This document shows, one piece after another, positions 31,993 through 39,821 of a stretch of 39,821 nucleotides of DNA. Location: assembly GCA_902793465.1 (NCBI GenBank), contig CADBDT010000002.1:1-39821 (forward strand). Reading direction: 5' to 3'. Within the stretch, counting starts at the first letter, position 1. Each line of letters opens with the position of its first letter. The DNA comes from an uncultured Coriobacteriaceae bacterium. GTDB taxonomy: Bacteria > Actinomycetota > Coriobacteriia > Coriobacteriales > Atopobiaceae. Under the pieces are notes generated by a model. That model saw only the letters and a program-made list of their open reading frames with translations, had not been told where the DNA came from and ran no database searches. A program made the position numbers and the translations under genes.

Positions 31993-34647
31993 ATGCCAAT
32001 CTCGAATTCGCAACTCCCGGAGCGAATGGAGCAGGACGCTACCCTCTTTCTTGACCTGTTGTGCCAAGTCCTGGCCGAGCACGATAAGACGATACTCGGG
32101 GTCTTTACCAAGCTGCTCCGGATTATGAATGCCGCAGGCGACGAACAGGACGAGACCATCCGCGGCGAGGAGTTCTCGAAGGCGTATGACCTCATTGAAT
32201 CGCTCCCGCCCCTGCAGCTAAACCTTCTGGTGCGAGCGCTTTCGGTCTACTTCCACCTAGCAACCATCTGCGAGGAGGACTACCTAGCCGAGCTGATTGG
32301 CAAGCTGGAGGACCAGAACATAGACGGTATCGAAACGCCCACCAACAAGCTCTTTTTGGCATACCAGCGTGTCTGCGATGCCTGCGGGCAGGAGGAGGCG
32401 GAACGACTGCTCAAGCGGCTCGAGTTTCACCCGGTCTTTACGGCACACCCCACCGAGGCACGCCGGCCCTCGATCGAGGCCAAAATCACGTTACTCACCC
32501 AGCAGCTCTATGAGCGCACGCAGCTCACGGGCATAGACAAGTCCATTAAAGAGCAGCACATGGCAGAGACCATAGACTCCATGCTGCGCACGTCTCCGGT
32601 GGGCATGGTGCGCCCAACCCCCATCAAGGAGGCAGATACGCTCATCGCGCTCTTTGACTATACACTTTTCGACTTGGTCCCCAATGTCTACCAGCGCCTC
32701 AACGACCTCATCATGGGCCAAGACGCCGCAACCAACCCACCCGTAACGCCTGCATTCATCAAGCCGGGCAGCTGGATTGCATCCGATCGTGACGGCAATC
32801 CAAACGTAACGGCCAAGGTTACCTGCGAGGTGGCGGAGAAGCTGCGTGTACACGTGCTCGAGCGGTTTGCCACCGAGTGCGGGCGCGTAGGATACCTGCT
32901 TACGTTCGAGAACCTAAGCACGCCGCCTTCGATCGAGCTCAAGCGACTCTGGCACCGCATGGAGGAGATGGGCGAAAAGCTCACCGCCCCAATGAGCGAG
33001 CTGGTAAACAACGAGTTCCATCGCGCGGTAATGTACGCGATCTCGTCTCGCGTACAGGCCACGATAGAGCGCTCGGCGGACTACATGTATGGCTCCTCCG
33101 AGGAGCTTGTATCGGACCTGCGCATGGTGCAGAGCTCCCTCGCCGCGGCTGGAGCCGCCAGGGAGGCCTACGGACCAGTGCAGCGACTCATATGGCAGGT
33201 AGAGACGTTTGGCTTTGGCATGGTGGAGATGGAGATTCGCCAGCACTCTCTTGTGCACGCCCGCGCGCTTGAAGACCTGCACCAAAACGGACCCGAAGGG
33301 CAGCTGCAACCGATGACTAAGGAGGTTCTTGCCACCCTGCGGGCCATGAGCTTTATAAAGCAGCGTAACGGGCGCAATGCTGCCAGGCGCTACATAATCT
33401 CGTTTACGCAGTCGGCACGCGATGTTGCCACGGTCTACGAGCTTGCACATTACGCCTTCCCGAACGCCAAGGAGCTGCCCGACATCGACGTCATTCCGCT
33501 CTTCGAGCAGCTCGACGACCTCGAGAACGCGGTCAACGTGCTCGACGACATGCTCAAGATCCCCGACGTGCAGGCACGTCTTGATGCAACGGGTCGCCGT
33601 ATGGAGGTAATGCTGGGCTACTCCGACTCCTCCAAAGACGCAGGTCCCACCTCAGCAACGCTCGCCCTGCATCGCGCGCAGGCCAACATTGCCGCGTGGG
33701 CACAAGAGCATAAGATCGACCTCGTGCTCTTCCACGGACGCGGAGGTGCGGTGGGACGCGGTGGAGGATCTGCGGAAAGCTCGGTGCTTGCCCAGCCCGC
33801 TGGCACGGTCAACGGCCGCCTTAAGCTCACGGAGCAGGGTGAGGTTATATTTGCGTACTATCACAACACATTGCTGGCGCGTCATCACGTAGAGACCATG
33901 GCGGCTGCGACCTTGCTCGCCTCTTCGAGCGTCGTAGGATTCCAAAACGACGAGCTCACGACCGAGTTTGCCGACGTGGCCGAGGCAATTGACGCACCTT
34001 CGTGTGAGAGGTATCGCAAGCTCGTGCGCAACGAGGGCTTTGCCGAGTGGTTTACTCAGATTACGCCGCTGGACGAGATTGGCCTTTTGCCCATTGGGTC
34101 GCGTCCTTCCAAACGTGGCCTTGGCGCCAAGTCGCTTGACGACCTGCGCTCCATCCCGTGGATCTTCGCTTGGTCGCAGGCGCGCATTAACCTTGCGGCG
34201 TGGTATGGTCTGGGCACGGCATGCGAGTCGTTTGGCGATCTTGCGCGCCTGCGCGAGGCCTATGCGCGCTGGCCGCTCTTTACCACCTTTATAAACAACA
34301 TAGAGACTACGCTCGCAAAGACCGACGCGTCCATCGCACAGATGTACCTATCGCTGGGAGACCGCCCTGACCTTGCGGAGCAGGCGCTTGCCGAACTCGA
34401 CCTTACCAAGCGCTGGGTGTTGGATATCGTTGAGAGCGATCAACCGCTAGACAACAACAAAGAGCTGCGTGAGTTCGTTAACAGGCATCTACCCTTCGTC
34501 AACGTAATGTCGCTTGGCCAGGTGCTTGCCCTTCGCAAGCTGCGCAAACAGGCAAGCGAGCTAACCGATGAGGAGCACGATGGCTACCTCTACCTGCTTC
34601 TTTGCACCGTTGCCGGCGTTTCTGCCGGCGTGCAGAACACGGGCTGA
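31993..34647 (+). CDS. ppc: Phosphoenolpyruvate carboxylase
   Basis: 884 aa, full length. Signature motifs: VFTAHPTEARR with catalytic His152, GSWIASDRDGNPNVT, GYSDSSKDAG and FHGRGGAVGRGGG, ending with the conserved C terminus QNTG. It carboxylates PEP with bicarbonate to oxaloacetate, refilling the C4 pool. AGAAAGGAACCAC precedes ATG 31993. It is a single-gene unit followed by a small gene 146 bases on. Confidence 0.97.
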   Translation: MPISNSQLPERMEQDATLFLDLLCQVLAEHDKTILGVFTKLLRIMNAAGDEQDETIRGEEFSKAYDLIESLPPLQLNLLVRALSVYFHLATICEEDYLAELIGKLEDQNIDGIETPTNKLFLAYQRVCDACGQEEAERLLKRLEFHPVFTAHPTEARRPSIEAKITLLTQQLYERTQLTGIDKSIKEQHMAETIDSMLRTSPVGMVRPTPIKEADTLIALFDYTLFDLVPNVYQRLNDLIMGQDAATNPPVTPAFIKPGSWIASDRDGNPNVTAKVTCEVAEKLRVHVLERFATECGRVGYLLTFENLSTPPSIELKRLWHRMEEMGEKLTAPMSELVNNEFHRAVMYAISSRVQATIERSADYMYGSSEELVSDLRMVQSSLAAAGAAREAYGPVQRLIWQVETFGFGMVEMEIRQHSLVHARALEDLHQNGPEGQLQPMTKEVLATLRAMSFIKQRNGRNAARRYIISFTQSARDVATVYELAHYAFPNAKELPDIDVIPLFEQLDDLENAVNVLDDMLKIPDVQARLDATGRRMEVMLGYSDSSKDAGPTSATLALHRAQANIAAWAQEHKIDLVLFHGRGGAVGRGGGSAESSVLAQPAGTVNGRLKLTEQGEVIFAYYHNTLLARHHVETMAAATLLASSSVVGFQNDELTTEFADVAEAIDAPSCERYRKLVRNEGFAEWFTQITPLDEIGLLPIGSRPSKRGLGAKSLDDLRSIPWIFAWSQARINLAAWYGLGTACESFGDLARLREAYARWPLFTTFINNIETTLAKTDASIAQMYLSLGDRPDLAEQALAELDLTKRWVLDIVESDQPLDNNKELREFVNRHLPFVNVMSLGQVLALRKLRKQASELTDEEHDGYLYLLLCTVAGVSAGVQNTG

Positions 34648-34793
34648 TAAACAGACTCCCCCGCTTGGAAACCCGATCGGGGCAACTTGGGCGTAGTACG
34701 GTGGGGTCATTGGCGCCGCCCACTTTATAGAGCAGCGCCACGGCGAGTTAAGTTTCTAAGGATTGATACAGGTTAACAGCGAGAGGAGCAACT

Positions 34794-35009
34794 ATGAATT
34801 GTCCAAAATGCGGTAAGGAAATGCGACAGGGCTTCCTGTTTACCTCTAAGGACGGGGCCTACAGCTTTGCCGACGAGGTACCCGGCGTCCTGAAAAACGC
34901 CAAGCATGCACCGGGGTTTATCCGAATAACGCCGATTCAGTCTGGCCACAGAGTAAGAATTGAGGCCTGTTGCTGCGAAGAATGTAAGCTAGTCCAGTTT
35001 GAGTACTAA
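34794..35009 (+). CDS. Small CPxCG/CxxC-type zinc-binding protein
   Basis: 71 aa: MNCPKCGKEMRQGFLF at the start and CCCEECKLVQFEY at the end, two cysteine pairs that can bind one zinc. This matches the small PF20097/DUF6487-like group of uncharacterised proteins in Gram-positives. GAGGAGCAACT lies directly before ATG 34794. Function unknown. Confidence 0.8.
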   Translation: MNCPKCGKEMRQGFLFTSKDGAYSFADEVPGVLKNAKHAPGFIRITPIQSGHRVRIEACCCEECKLVQFEY

Positions 35010-35026
35010 CCTGAATTGCATATGCC

Positions 35027-35066
35027 AGAAAAAACAAAACAGGCCATCGAGATTACCTCGATGGCC
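35027..35066 (-). terminator. Terminator of the tRNA-Gln/tRNA-Glu transcript
   Basis: GGCCATCGAG (35042-35051) pairs with CTCGATGGCC (35057-35066); on the minus strand it is followed by TGTTTTGTTTTTTC. It lies 11 bases past the tRNA-Glu 3' end. Confidence 0.9.
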
Positions 35067-35076
35067 CGCGGATTCT

Positions 35077-35153
35077 TGGTAGCCCGTACCGGATTCGAAC
35101 CGGTGATCTCCGCCTTGAGAGGGCGGCGTCCTAAACCGCTAGACGAACGGGCC
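35077..35153 (-). tRNA. tRNA-Glu (anticodon CTC)
   Basis: Complete cloverleaf: acceptor GGCCCGT/ACGGGCT (one G-U pair) with encoded CCA; anticodon stem CCGCC/GGCGG with loop CTCTCAA (anticodon CTC, glutamate); T loop TTCGAAT. Three bases after tRNA-Gln in the same transcript. Confidence 0.96.
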
Positions 35154-35156
35154 ATA

Positions 35157-35230
35157 TGGCTGGGACTGAGAGAATCGAACTCCCACTGACGGAACCAGAA
35201 TCCGTTGTCCTACCGTTAGACGAAGTCCCA
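35157..35230 (-). tRNA. tRNA-Gln (anticodon CTG)
   Basis: Acceptor TGGGACT/AGTCCCA with discriminator G and encoded CCA; anticodon stem ACGGA/TCCGT with loop TTCTGGT (anticodon CTG, glutamine); T loop TTCGATT. It is first in a two-tRNA unit with tRNA-Glu. Confidence 0.96.
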
Positions 35231-35246
35231 ATGCCAACGGATGTAT

Positions 35247-35275
35247 ACATTACCTCATTGCCCAGAGCATTGCAA
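35247..35275 (-). promoter_or_regulatory. Promoter of the tRNA-Gln/tRNA-Glu unit
   Basis: On the minus strand: -35 TTGCAA (35270-35275), 17-bp spacer, -10 TAATGT (35247-35252), with the tRNA-Gln 5' end at 35230. Confidence 0.7.
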
Positions 35276-35357
35276 GCATTTTTTTAAAAGTTCTTGGCTA
35301 CCGGGAGCTGGTGCCGAAGCGTCGCCTTGGTATGCCGTGTTTGGGAGGTACCCGATT

Positions 35358-35495
35358 GCCCGCCCCTAAGGAAGCGCCAAATCCGTGAGACAGCCCAAAA
35401 AGCAGCCGCGCGCAGTTCCGCAGCTATGCGAGGACTGTTTGAGCACGGCGCTTCTTGGGCCGCCTCACGGATTTGGCGCTTCCTTAGGGGCGGGC
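35358..35495. repeat. Large hairpin element with conserved core (copy B, no modules)
   Basis: Perfect 32-bp arms (35358-35389 and 35464-35495) enclose a further imperfect stem (CAGCCCAAAAAGC / CGCTTCTTGGGCCG) and the same core as the element at 21198: CAGCCGCGCGCAGTTCCGCA, CTATGC, GAGGACTGTTTGAGCACGGC. The core can fold further (GCCG/CGGC and AGTTCCGCA with TGCGAGGACT). The arm sequence (GCGCCAAATCCGTGAG) is unrelated to that of copy A. It lies between the tRNA promoter and the GAF-ABC gene's promoter. Confidence 0.88.
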
Positions 35496-35568
35496 CCGAA
35501 CGAGGCATGAGCTGGAATATCCCAAAGGGACACGGTTTTAGGACGGTACGACCGCATCCCAATACATG

Positions 35569-35574
35569 TATAAT
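35569..35574 (+). promoter_or_regulatory. -10 element of the GAF-ABC gene
   Basis: Perfect TATAAT preceded by TG, 35 bases upstream of ATG 35609. No good -35 is at the usual distance. Confidence 0.55.
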
Positions 35575-35608
35575 TTTTCCATGTCTGCCAACACAGCGAA
35601 GGGTCGCT

Positions 35609-36823
35609 ATGGACGATCGACTAATTAGAACGTGCCGTCTGCTCAGGGCAATAAACACGGCAATCGGGCACGCCTCCAATCTTGAGGAGGGCCTTCGAGA
35701 GTGCGTAAAGCTCCTCCAGCGAGACATTGGTATTTCGTACGCTACGTACTGGCAGGCCACAGAGCAAGGCACGCTACTACCTCTGTTCTGGCATGGCCCC
35801 TACGACATCGTTAGTTTAAGTCACACGCCAGGCAATGGCGCCGTGGGACAGTCATTCGAATCTCAGAAGGCCGTGCGCCTGCAGGCAAGCAACACGCAGC
35901 CCGACGACGCAACAAGCTGCGACTTTCCCAACGTAGTGCTCAACGACGTACTATGCGCCCCTGTTTCCAGCTCGTTTGTAAACTACGGCATCCTGCAAGT
36001 GGCAAACAAGGGCGACGGGAGCCCGTTTACGGACGACGAGGCAGACGTGGTGGAGATGGCGGCATTGCTCTGCGCGCTCATTCTGGGACGAAACGAGCCT
36101 CTGCCCAGCGAGTGGAACTTTTCCACTCCCCTTTTGCAGGCAACCAACATAAAGCGCGAGTACACCAACGGCGATGTGATAACCCAAGTGCTCAAGGGCG
36201 CAACCTTTAACGTGTACGAAAACGAGCTTGTGGTACTGCTGGGCGAGTCGGGTTGCGGCAAGTCCACGCTGCTCAACATAATTGCCGGACTGGACGATCC
36301 AACGGACGGCACGGTAACGTTTTGCGGACAAGACCGCGCAAGCACGAGCGAGCATGACCTCATACGGTTTCGCCGAGAGAACATTGGCATGATCTTTCAG
36401 AACTACAACCTCATTCCCGTGCTCAATGCGCGGCAGAACCTCAACCTTATTGGAGAGCTCGTGCCAGATCCCATAGATCGTAAGGAGGCGTTGGAGCTCG
36501 TTGGCCTTGGCGATAAACTGGAAAGCCTCCCGCGTCAGCTGTCCGGAGGACAGCAGCAACGCGTTGCAATTGCACGCGCCCTCATAAAGCACCCGCGCAT
36601 TATCCTTGCGGACGAGCCCACCGCCGCGCTGGACCACGACACCTCAATCGAGATCCTGGAAGCCCTCAAGAGCGCCATGGATACCGGCTGCACCATAGTT
36701 ATGGTTACTCACAACGAGGAACTGTGCAGGATGGCCAACCGCATAGTGCGCATGCGAGACGGACAGATTTCGGAGGTTAGATTAAACCTGAACCCCGCAC
36801 AGCCCAAAGAACTCGTCTGGTAG
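35609..36823 (+). CDS. GAF domain fused to an ABC transporter ATPase
   Basis: 404 aa. Residues 10-160 look like a GAF domain ([20 protein letters not shown].., [25 protein letters not shown]). Residues 178-395 are an ABC ATPase of the LolD/MacB type: Walker [10 protein letters not shown] (212-220), Q-loop Gln264, LSGGQ (311-315), Walker B IILADEP (331-337) and H-loop His368. The start at ATG 35609 (GAAGGG upstream) is preferred; the open frame extends upstream only through a repeat element. The permease gene follows after 9 bases. A sensory GAF domain on such an ATPase is unusual and suggests export gated by a small molecule or redox state; this is inference. Confidence 0.88.
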   Translation: MDDRLIRTCRLLRAINTAIGHASNLEEGLRECVKLLQRDIGISYATYWQATEQGTLLPLFWHGPYDIVSLSHTPGNGAVGQSFESQKAVRLQASNTQPDDATSCDFPNVVLNDVLCAPVSSSFVNYGILQVANKGDGSPFTDDEADVVEMAALLCALILGRNEPLPSEWNFSTPLLQATNIKREYTNGDVITQVLKGATFNVYENELVVLLGESGCGKSTLLNIIAGLDDPTDGTVTFCGQDRASTSEHDLIRFRRENIGMIFQNYNLIPVLNARQNLNLIGELVPDPIDRKEALELVGLGDKLESLPRQLSGGQQQRVAIARALIKHPRIILADEPTAALDHDTSIEILEALKSAMDTGCTIVMVTHNEELCRMANRIVRMRDGQISEVRLNLNPAQPKELVW

Positions 36824-36832
36824 GTAGCAGCC

Positions 36833-39676
36833 ATGAAAAAGACGCAGCTTATAGAGGTATTTGCCAACATACGAGCGACCATAGTGTCGTTTATTTCCAT
36901 TGCCATGTTTGTGGCTTTGGGCATAGCGGTGCTGCTGGGCCTGCAGTGGGCTTCCAAGGCGCTTGCCGCCTCCATGGACAAGGCCTTTGCACAGACAAAT
37001 TACCACGACATACTTGTTCAGGCTCCCGTTGGGTTTCAAGAGGACGAAATCGAGGAGCTGCGTAAAATCGACGGCGTGGAGTCCATAGAGACTGGCTACC
37101 AGAGCACGCAGCAGGTAAACGTTGGCTCCATAAGGACTTCCGTGCGGTTTCAGACGGTCCCCCCTACCATGGACCAGCTAATCGTGCACGAGGGCACACT
37201 TCCGCAAAAGGCAAACGAGATTGCCCTTATGGACCATTGGGCAAAGAACAACGGCTTTATGGTGGGAGACACCATATCCCTGGTGCACGACGGCAACGAC
37301 GCGGACGGAATGAATGCCCTTACGGGAGACACCTATACCATTACCGCCCTTGTTGAGTCTCCCCAATACACCAGCAAGGACTCCGCCACCTACAGCATGG
37401 TGGGCAGCACCGTTTCTGGCGTCGGCTTTGTTACGGAAGACGCGTTTGACAAGAACTCGGCAAGCTTCCTGTTTGGCATTCCGTGCCTCTACGTTAAGTG
37501 TGCCAACACCCAGGGGCTCTCTACCTTTAGCGACCAATACAAAGGCGTTGCGGGGGACGTGGCACAGCGCATAAACGACAAGTCGGCAGCCCTGCTCACC
37601 GAGCGACTTTCGACCACCTACGACACGGTAAAGGTGGCCATGGATACCCTTACCAAGGTCGTAGACAACAGCCGCAAGGCCGTTAAGGCACTTAAGGCAG
37701 AGGAGAGCAAGATACTGGAGCAGCAGAAGCAAGGCAGCATATCGCAATCAGACGCAAACGACCGCATTGCCAAAGTATACGCAGGCCTGGACAAGTGCTG
37801 CGCCGAGTTCAACAAAGAATCCGCGTCGGCACTCGACTCTTTGGGGCTTCCGCCTTTGGAGGGTATAGACCGAACCACCGTGAGCGAAATCCTCGACGAC
37901 CTGCAAAACGCCATACAGGACAAGGCAAGTTTCCAAATGCGCTTTATGGGCCAGAACGTAAAGTTTAACGAAATACCCAATTTGATAAACAACCTAAACG
38001 AGACCTTTGTCAAAAACGGGCGCAACGCCTTTACCCTCGACCGCGCGCACAACGGCGGAGTCGTAATGGCCCAGATGCTCATGAGCATTTTGGACAAGCT
38101 GCGCTACTCCATGGCGTCGCTCTTTGTTGTGGTCGGGCTCTTGGTATGCTATTCGGCCATATCGCGCATAGTTAACGAGAACATGATGCAGATTGGCACC
38201 AAGAAGGCCCTCGGCATCTTTGTGGGCGAAGTTACCGCCAGCTACTTGCTGTACGCGGGCATTGCCGTGTGCGCAGGCGTGGTGGCAGGAGTTCTTGTTG
38301 CCCTCTTTGTTGTGCAGACCATAATAAACCCGGCGCTTGCAAATGTGTTTGTGCTCGGGCGCTACGCTCGTTACTTCTCGCTTATGGACACCATGCTCGC
38401 CGGTGGAATTGAGCTGCTGCTCATACTCGCGGCCACGTGGTTCTCGTGCAACAGGATCTTGCGCAAGCGAACCGTAGAGCTGCTGTCTGGCGTCGTGCCA
38501 CCGACCGCAAAGGAACACTTCTATGAGTCGTGGTCAGTCTGGAAGCGGCTACCGCTCTTTAGGCAGGTGGTAATAAACAACTGCTTTAACGACAAGCGCA
38601 GGGTCGTTGCTACGCTTGTTGGGGTAGCCGGCTGCACGTCGCTCATCGTGTGCGCCATTACCCTAAACAACAACGTGCTTGGCAGCTTTGCCAAGCAGTA
38701 CAAGGACGTATATGGATTCGATGCCATAGCGCAAATTGACCCAACGTCCAAGACCGCCCAAAAGGACGTAGCCGCAAAGCTGGACAAAGGGTCGCTTCCC
38801 AACGCGCCGGTATATTACAAGACGTGCGTGCTCTCCAACGGTAAGGGTAACATGGCAATCGCATCGCTCATCGTGCCCACAAACGCAGACAAGTTCCAAA
38901 GCGTATACCACATTAACCCCACCAATAACCAAAACGTTGACCTCAAAGATGATGGGGCTTGGATCGGAAGTGGTTTTGCCGCCAGCTCTGGTCTCAAGGT
39001 TGGCGACAAGGTAGAGATTACCGACTCCACGGGACAGTCGAACAGCGTGCCAATACTCGGCTTCTTTGAGCATCATCTTATAAACGTGGATGTGGTAATG
39101 GGCGCCAATGCATACAAGACTCACTTTGGCACGGAGCCAATTGCAAACTCGCTGCTGGTTAGCACGGCAAACCAAGGTTACGATGCTGTGGCCAAGAGCC
39201 TTGCCGGCACCAAGGGATACCTAAACCTCAAGAACGACAAGGCCCTGGCCAACAGGGCGTTTGTCCAGTTTTCCAAGCTATCGCGAGCAGTCGTTATTAT
39301 CTACCTTGGGCTTTCGGCGCTCATGGCGGCAATTGTGCTGCTAAACCTGGACATAATGTACGTAAACGAAAAGAAGCGCGAGCTCACCGTGCTCATGATC
39401 TGCGGCTTTACGACCAAGGAGGCAAAGTCCTACGTGCGTAGCGACACCATTGTGCTCACTGCCATTGGCGTTGTTATTGGAGTGGCTGTAGGCGCCCTAG
39501 TTGGCTACGTGTCGGTCGTTTCTGTAGAGCCCCCAAACGTCTCGTTTATCCATGGCGTGGACGCAGTTGCGTGCCTTGTGGGCATAGCGGCAACGTTTGT
39601 GTTCTCGCTGATTGCGGGCTATGTTGCACTTCGCCGAATCCCGCGCTTCTCGCTAACGGACATAAACAGGATGTAG
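36833..39676 (+). CDS. FtsX-like ABC transporter permease
   Basis: 947 aa. An N-terminal helix (about 17-40) is followed by an extracellular domain with a coiled-coil insert (RKAVKALKAEESKILEQQKQ). A block of three helices (about 425-560) follows, then a second half that repeats the layout: helix near 595-615, outside domain, and three C-terminal helices (about 825-940) ending SLTDINRM. This duplicated 4+4 helix design is that of large FtsX/MacB-type exporters for peptides, lipids or lipoproteins. It pairs with the GAF-ABC ATPase (9-base gap). Substrate unknown. The MacB-like class often drives a mechanical pull rather than channel transport. Confidence 0.9.
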   Translation: MKKTQLIEVFANIRATIVSFISIAMFVALGIAVLLGLQWASKALAASMDKAFAQTNYHDILVQAPVGFQEDEIEELRKIDGVESIETGYQSTQQVNVGSIRTSVRFQTVPPTMDQLIVHEGTLPQKANEIALMDHWAKNNGFMVGDTISLVHDGNDADGMNALTGDTYTITALVESPQYTSKDSATYSMVGSTVSGVGFVTEDAFDKNSASFLFGIPCLYVKCANTQGLSTFSDQYKGVAGDVAQRINDKSAALLTERLSTTYDTVKVAMDTLTKVVDNSRKAVKALKAEESKILEQQKQGSISQSDANDRIAKVYAGLDKCCAEFNKESASALDSLGLPPLEGIDRTTVSEILDDLQNAIQDKASFQMRFMGQNVKFNEIPNLINNLNETFVKNGRNAFTLDRAHNGGVVMAQMLMSILDKLRYSMASLFVVVGLLVCYSAISRIVNENMMQIGTKKALGIFVGEVTASYLLYAGIAVCAGVVAGVLVALFVVQTIINPALANVFVLGRYARYFSLMDTMLAGGIELLLILAATWFSCNRILRKRTVELLSGVVPPTAKEHFYESWSVWKRLPLFRQVVINNCFNDKRRVVATLVGVAGCTSLIVCAITLNNNVLGSFAKQYKDVYGFDAIAQIDPTSKTAQKDVAAKLDKGSLPNAPVYYKTCVLSNGKGNMAIASLIVPTNADKFQSVYHINPTNNQNVDLKDDGAWIGSGFAASSGLKVGDKVEITDSTGQSNSVPILGFFEHHLINVDVVMGANAYKTHFGTEPIANSLLVSTANQGYDAVAKSLAGTKGYLNLKNDKALANRAFVQFSKLSRAVVIIYLGLSALMAAIVLLNLDIMYVNEKKRELTVLMICGFTTKEAKSYVRSDTIVLTAIGVVIGVAVGALVGYVSVVSVEPPNVSFIHGVDAVACLVGIAATFVFSLIAGYVALRRIPRFSLTDINRM

Positions 39677-39694
39677 GAATCCAGACCACAGATG

Positions 39695-39821
39695 GCCTGC
39701 CCCAAACAGAGGCCAAAACCTTCCGGCGCCATGGACAAGCGCCGTGCTCAAACAGTCCTCGCGGAGACTGCACACGCGGTCGCTACGCTCCTCGCGCGAG
39801 TTGAGTGCCCCTAACCTTTTT
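39695..39821. repeat. Large hairpin element (copy C, cut by the window end)
   Basis: In inverted orientation relative to copy A it shows the arm (GGCGCCATGG, then a changed outer part), the core (GCCGTGCTCAAACAGTCCTC), and the 75-bp module (GGAGACTGCACACGCGGTCG .. CTCGCGCGAG .. GCCCCTAACCTTTTT). The window ends inside the first module. It starts 18 bases after the permease stop. Confidence 0.85.

Noticed and set aside
35294..35608. N-terminal extension of the GAF-ABC protein
   Set aside because: The extra frame runs through hairpin element B and the promoter; ATG 35609 has a ribosome site and starts the GAF domain.

Overview
The window reads as the chromosome of a high-GC Gram-positive bacterium. 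Coriobacteriia (the Olsenella/Atopobium branch) is my best inference, from protein style, the GH13/GH5/GH32 sugar hydrolases, GltX and PEP carboxylase; no 16S gene is present to confirm it. Most genes use ATA (Ile) and GTA (Val) codons freely despite the GC content. One stretch (about 8.4-11.2 kb) does not, and it carries transposase debris.

Layout. 0-4.2 kb: tRNA-Pro with a near-consensus promoter, an array of degenerate 63-bp repeats, a 17-bp tandem repeat, then a tight three-gene minus-strand cassette (lipoprotein, membrane-anchored HEAT-like protein, processive family 2 glycosyltransferase) that looks like a small exopolysaccharide machine. 4.2-13.1 kb: two related modules, each pairing a low-complexity protein rich in M-P-F-P-M-P motifs with an HSL-type alpha/beta hydrolase. 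In the first module the hydrolase is fused to an adenylate-forming (acyl-CoA synthetase-like) domain. Between the modules lie a Tat-exported GH13 glucosidase lipoprotein, a GH5 glycosidase remnant and an IS4-like transposase remnant. 13.1-15.5 kb: an array of four 73-bp tandem repeats, an oligo-1,6-glucosidase, and a second 63-bp-type array. 15.6-19.5 kb: a membrane-anchored NodB-type polysaccharide deacetylase with a serine-rich tail, and a DUF47 + PiT phosphate uptake pair. 19.6-31.7 kb: gltX, a flippase-like membrane protein, a glutamate-cysteine-ligase-like enzyme, a 2-hydroxyacid dehydrogenase, a COG2509-type FAD enzyme, a zinc-ribbon membrane protein with a TPM-domain protein, a GH32 sucrase and the MTA/SAH nucleosidase. 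32-39.8 kb: PEP carboxylase, a small CxxC protein, tRNA-Glu/tRNA-Gln, and a GAF-ABC ATPase with its FtsX-type permease.

How the genes fit together: sugars are released by GH13 and GH32 enzymes and feed glycolysis; PEP carboxylase refills oxaloacetate; the envelope is shaped by the polysaccharide synthase cassette, the deacetylase and the flippase-like protein. The least explained parts are (i) the two MPFP-protein/hydrolase modules and (ii) an unusually rich set of intergenic structured repeats. The repeats fall into at least four families: long GGGGATACTCCCC palindromes, large hairpins with a conserved apical core and changing arms, 63-bp arrays and a 73-bp array. In the first two families the stems differ between copies but stay complementary, which suggests that folding is what is maintained.
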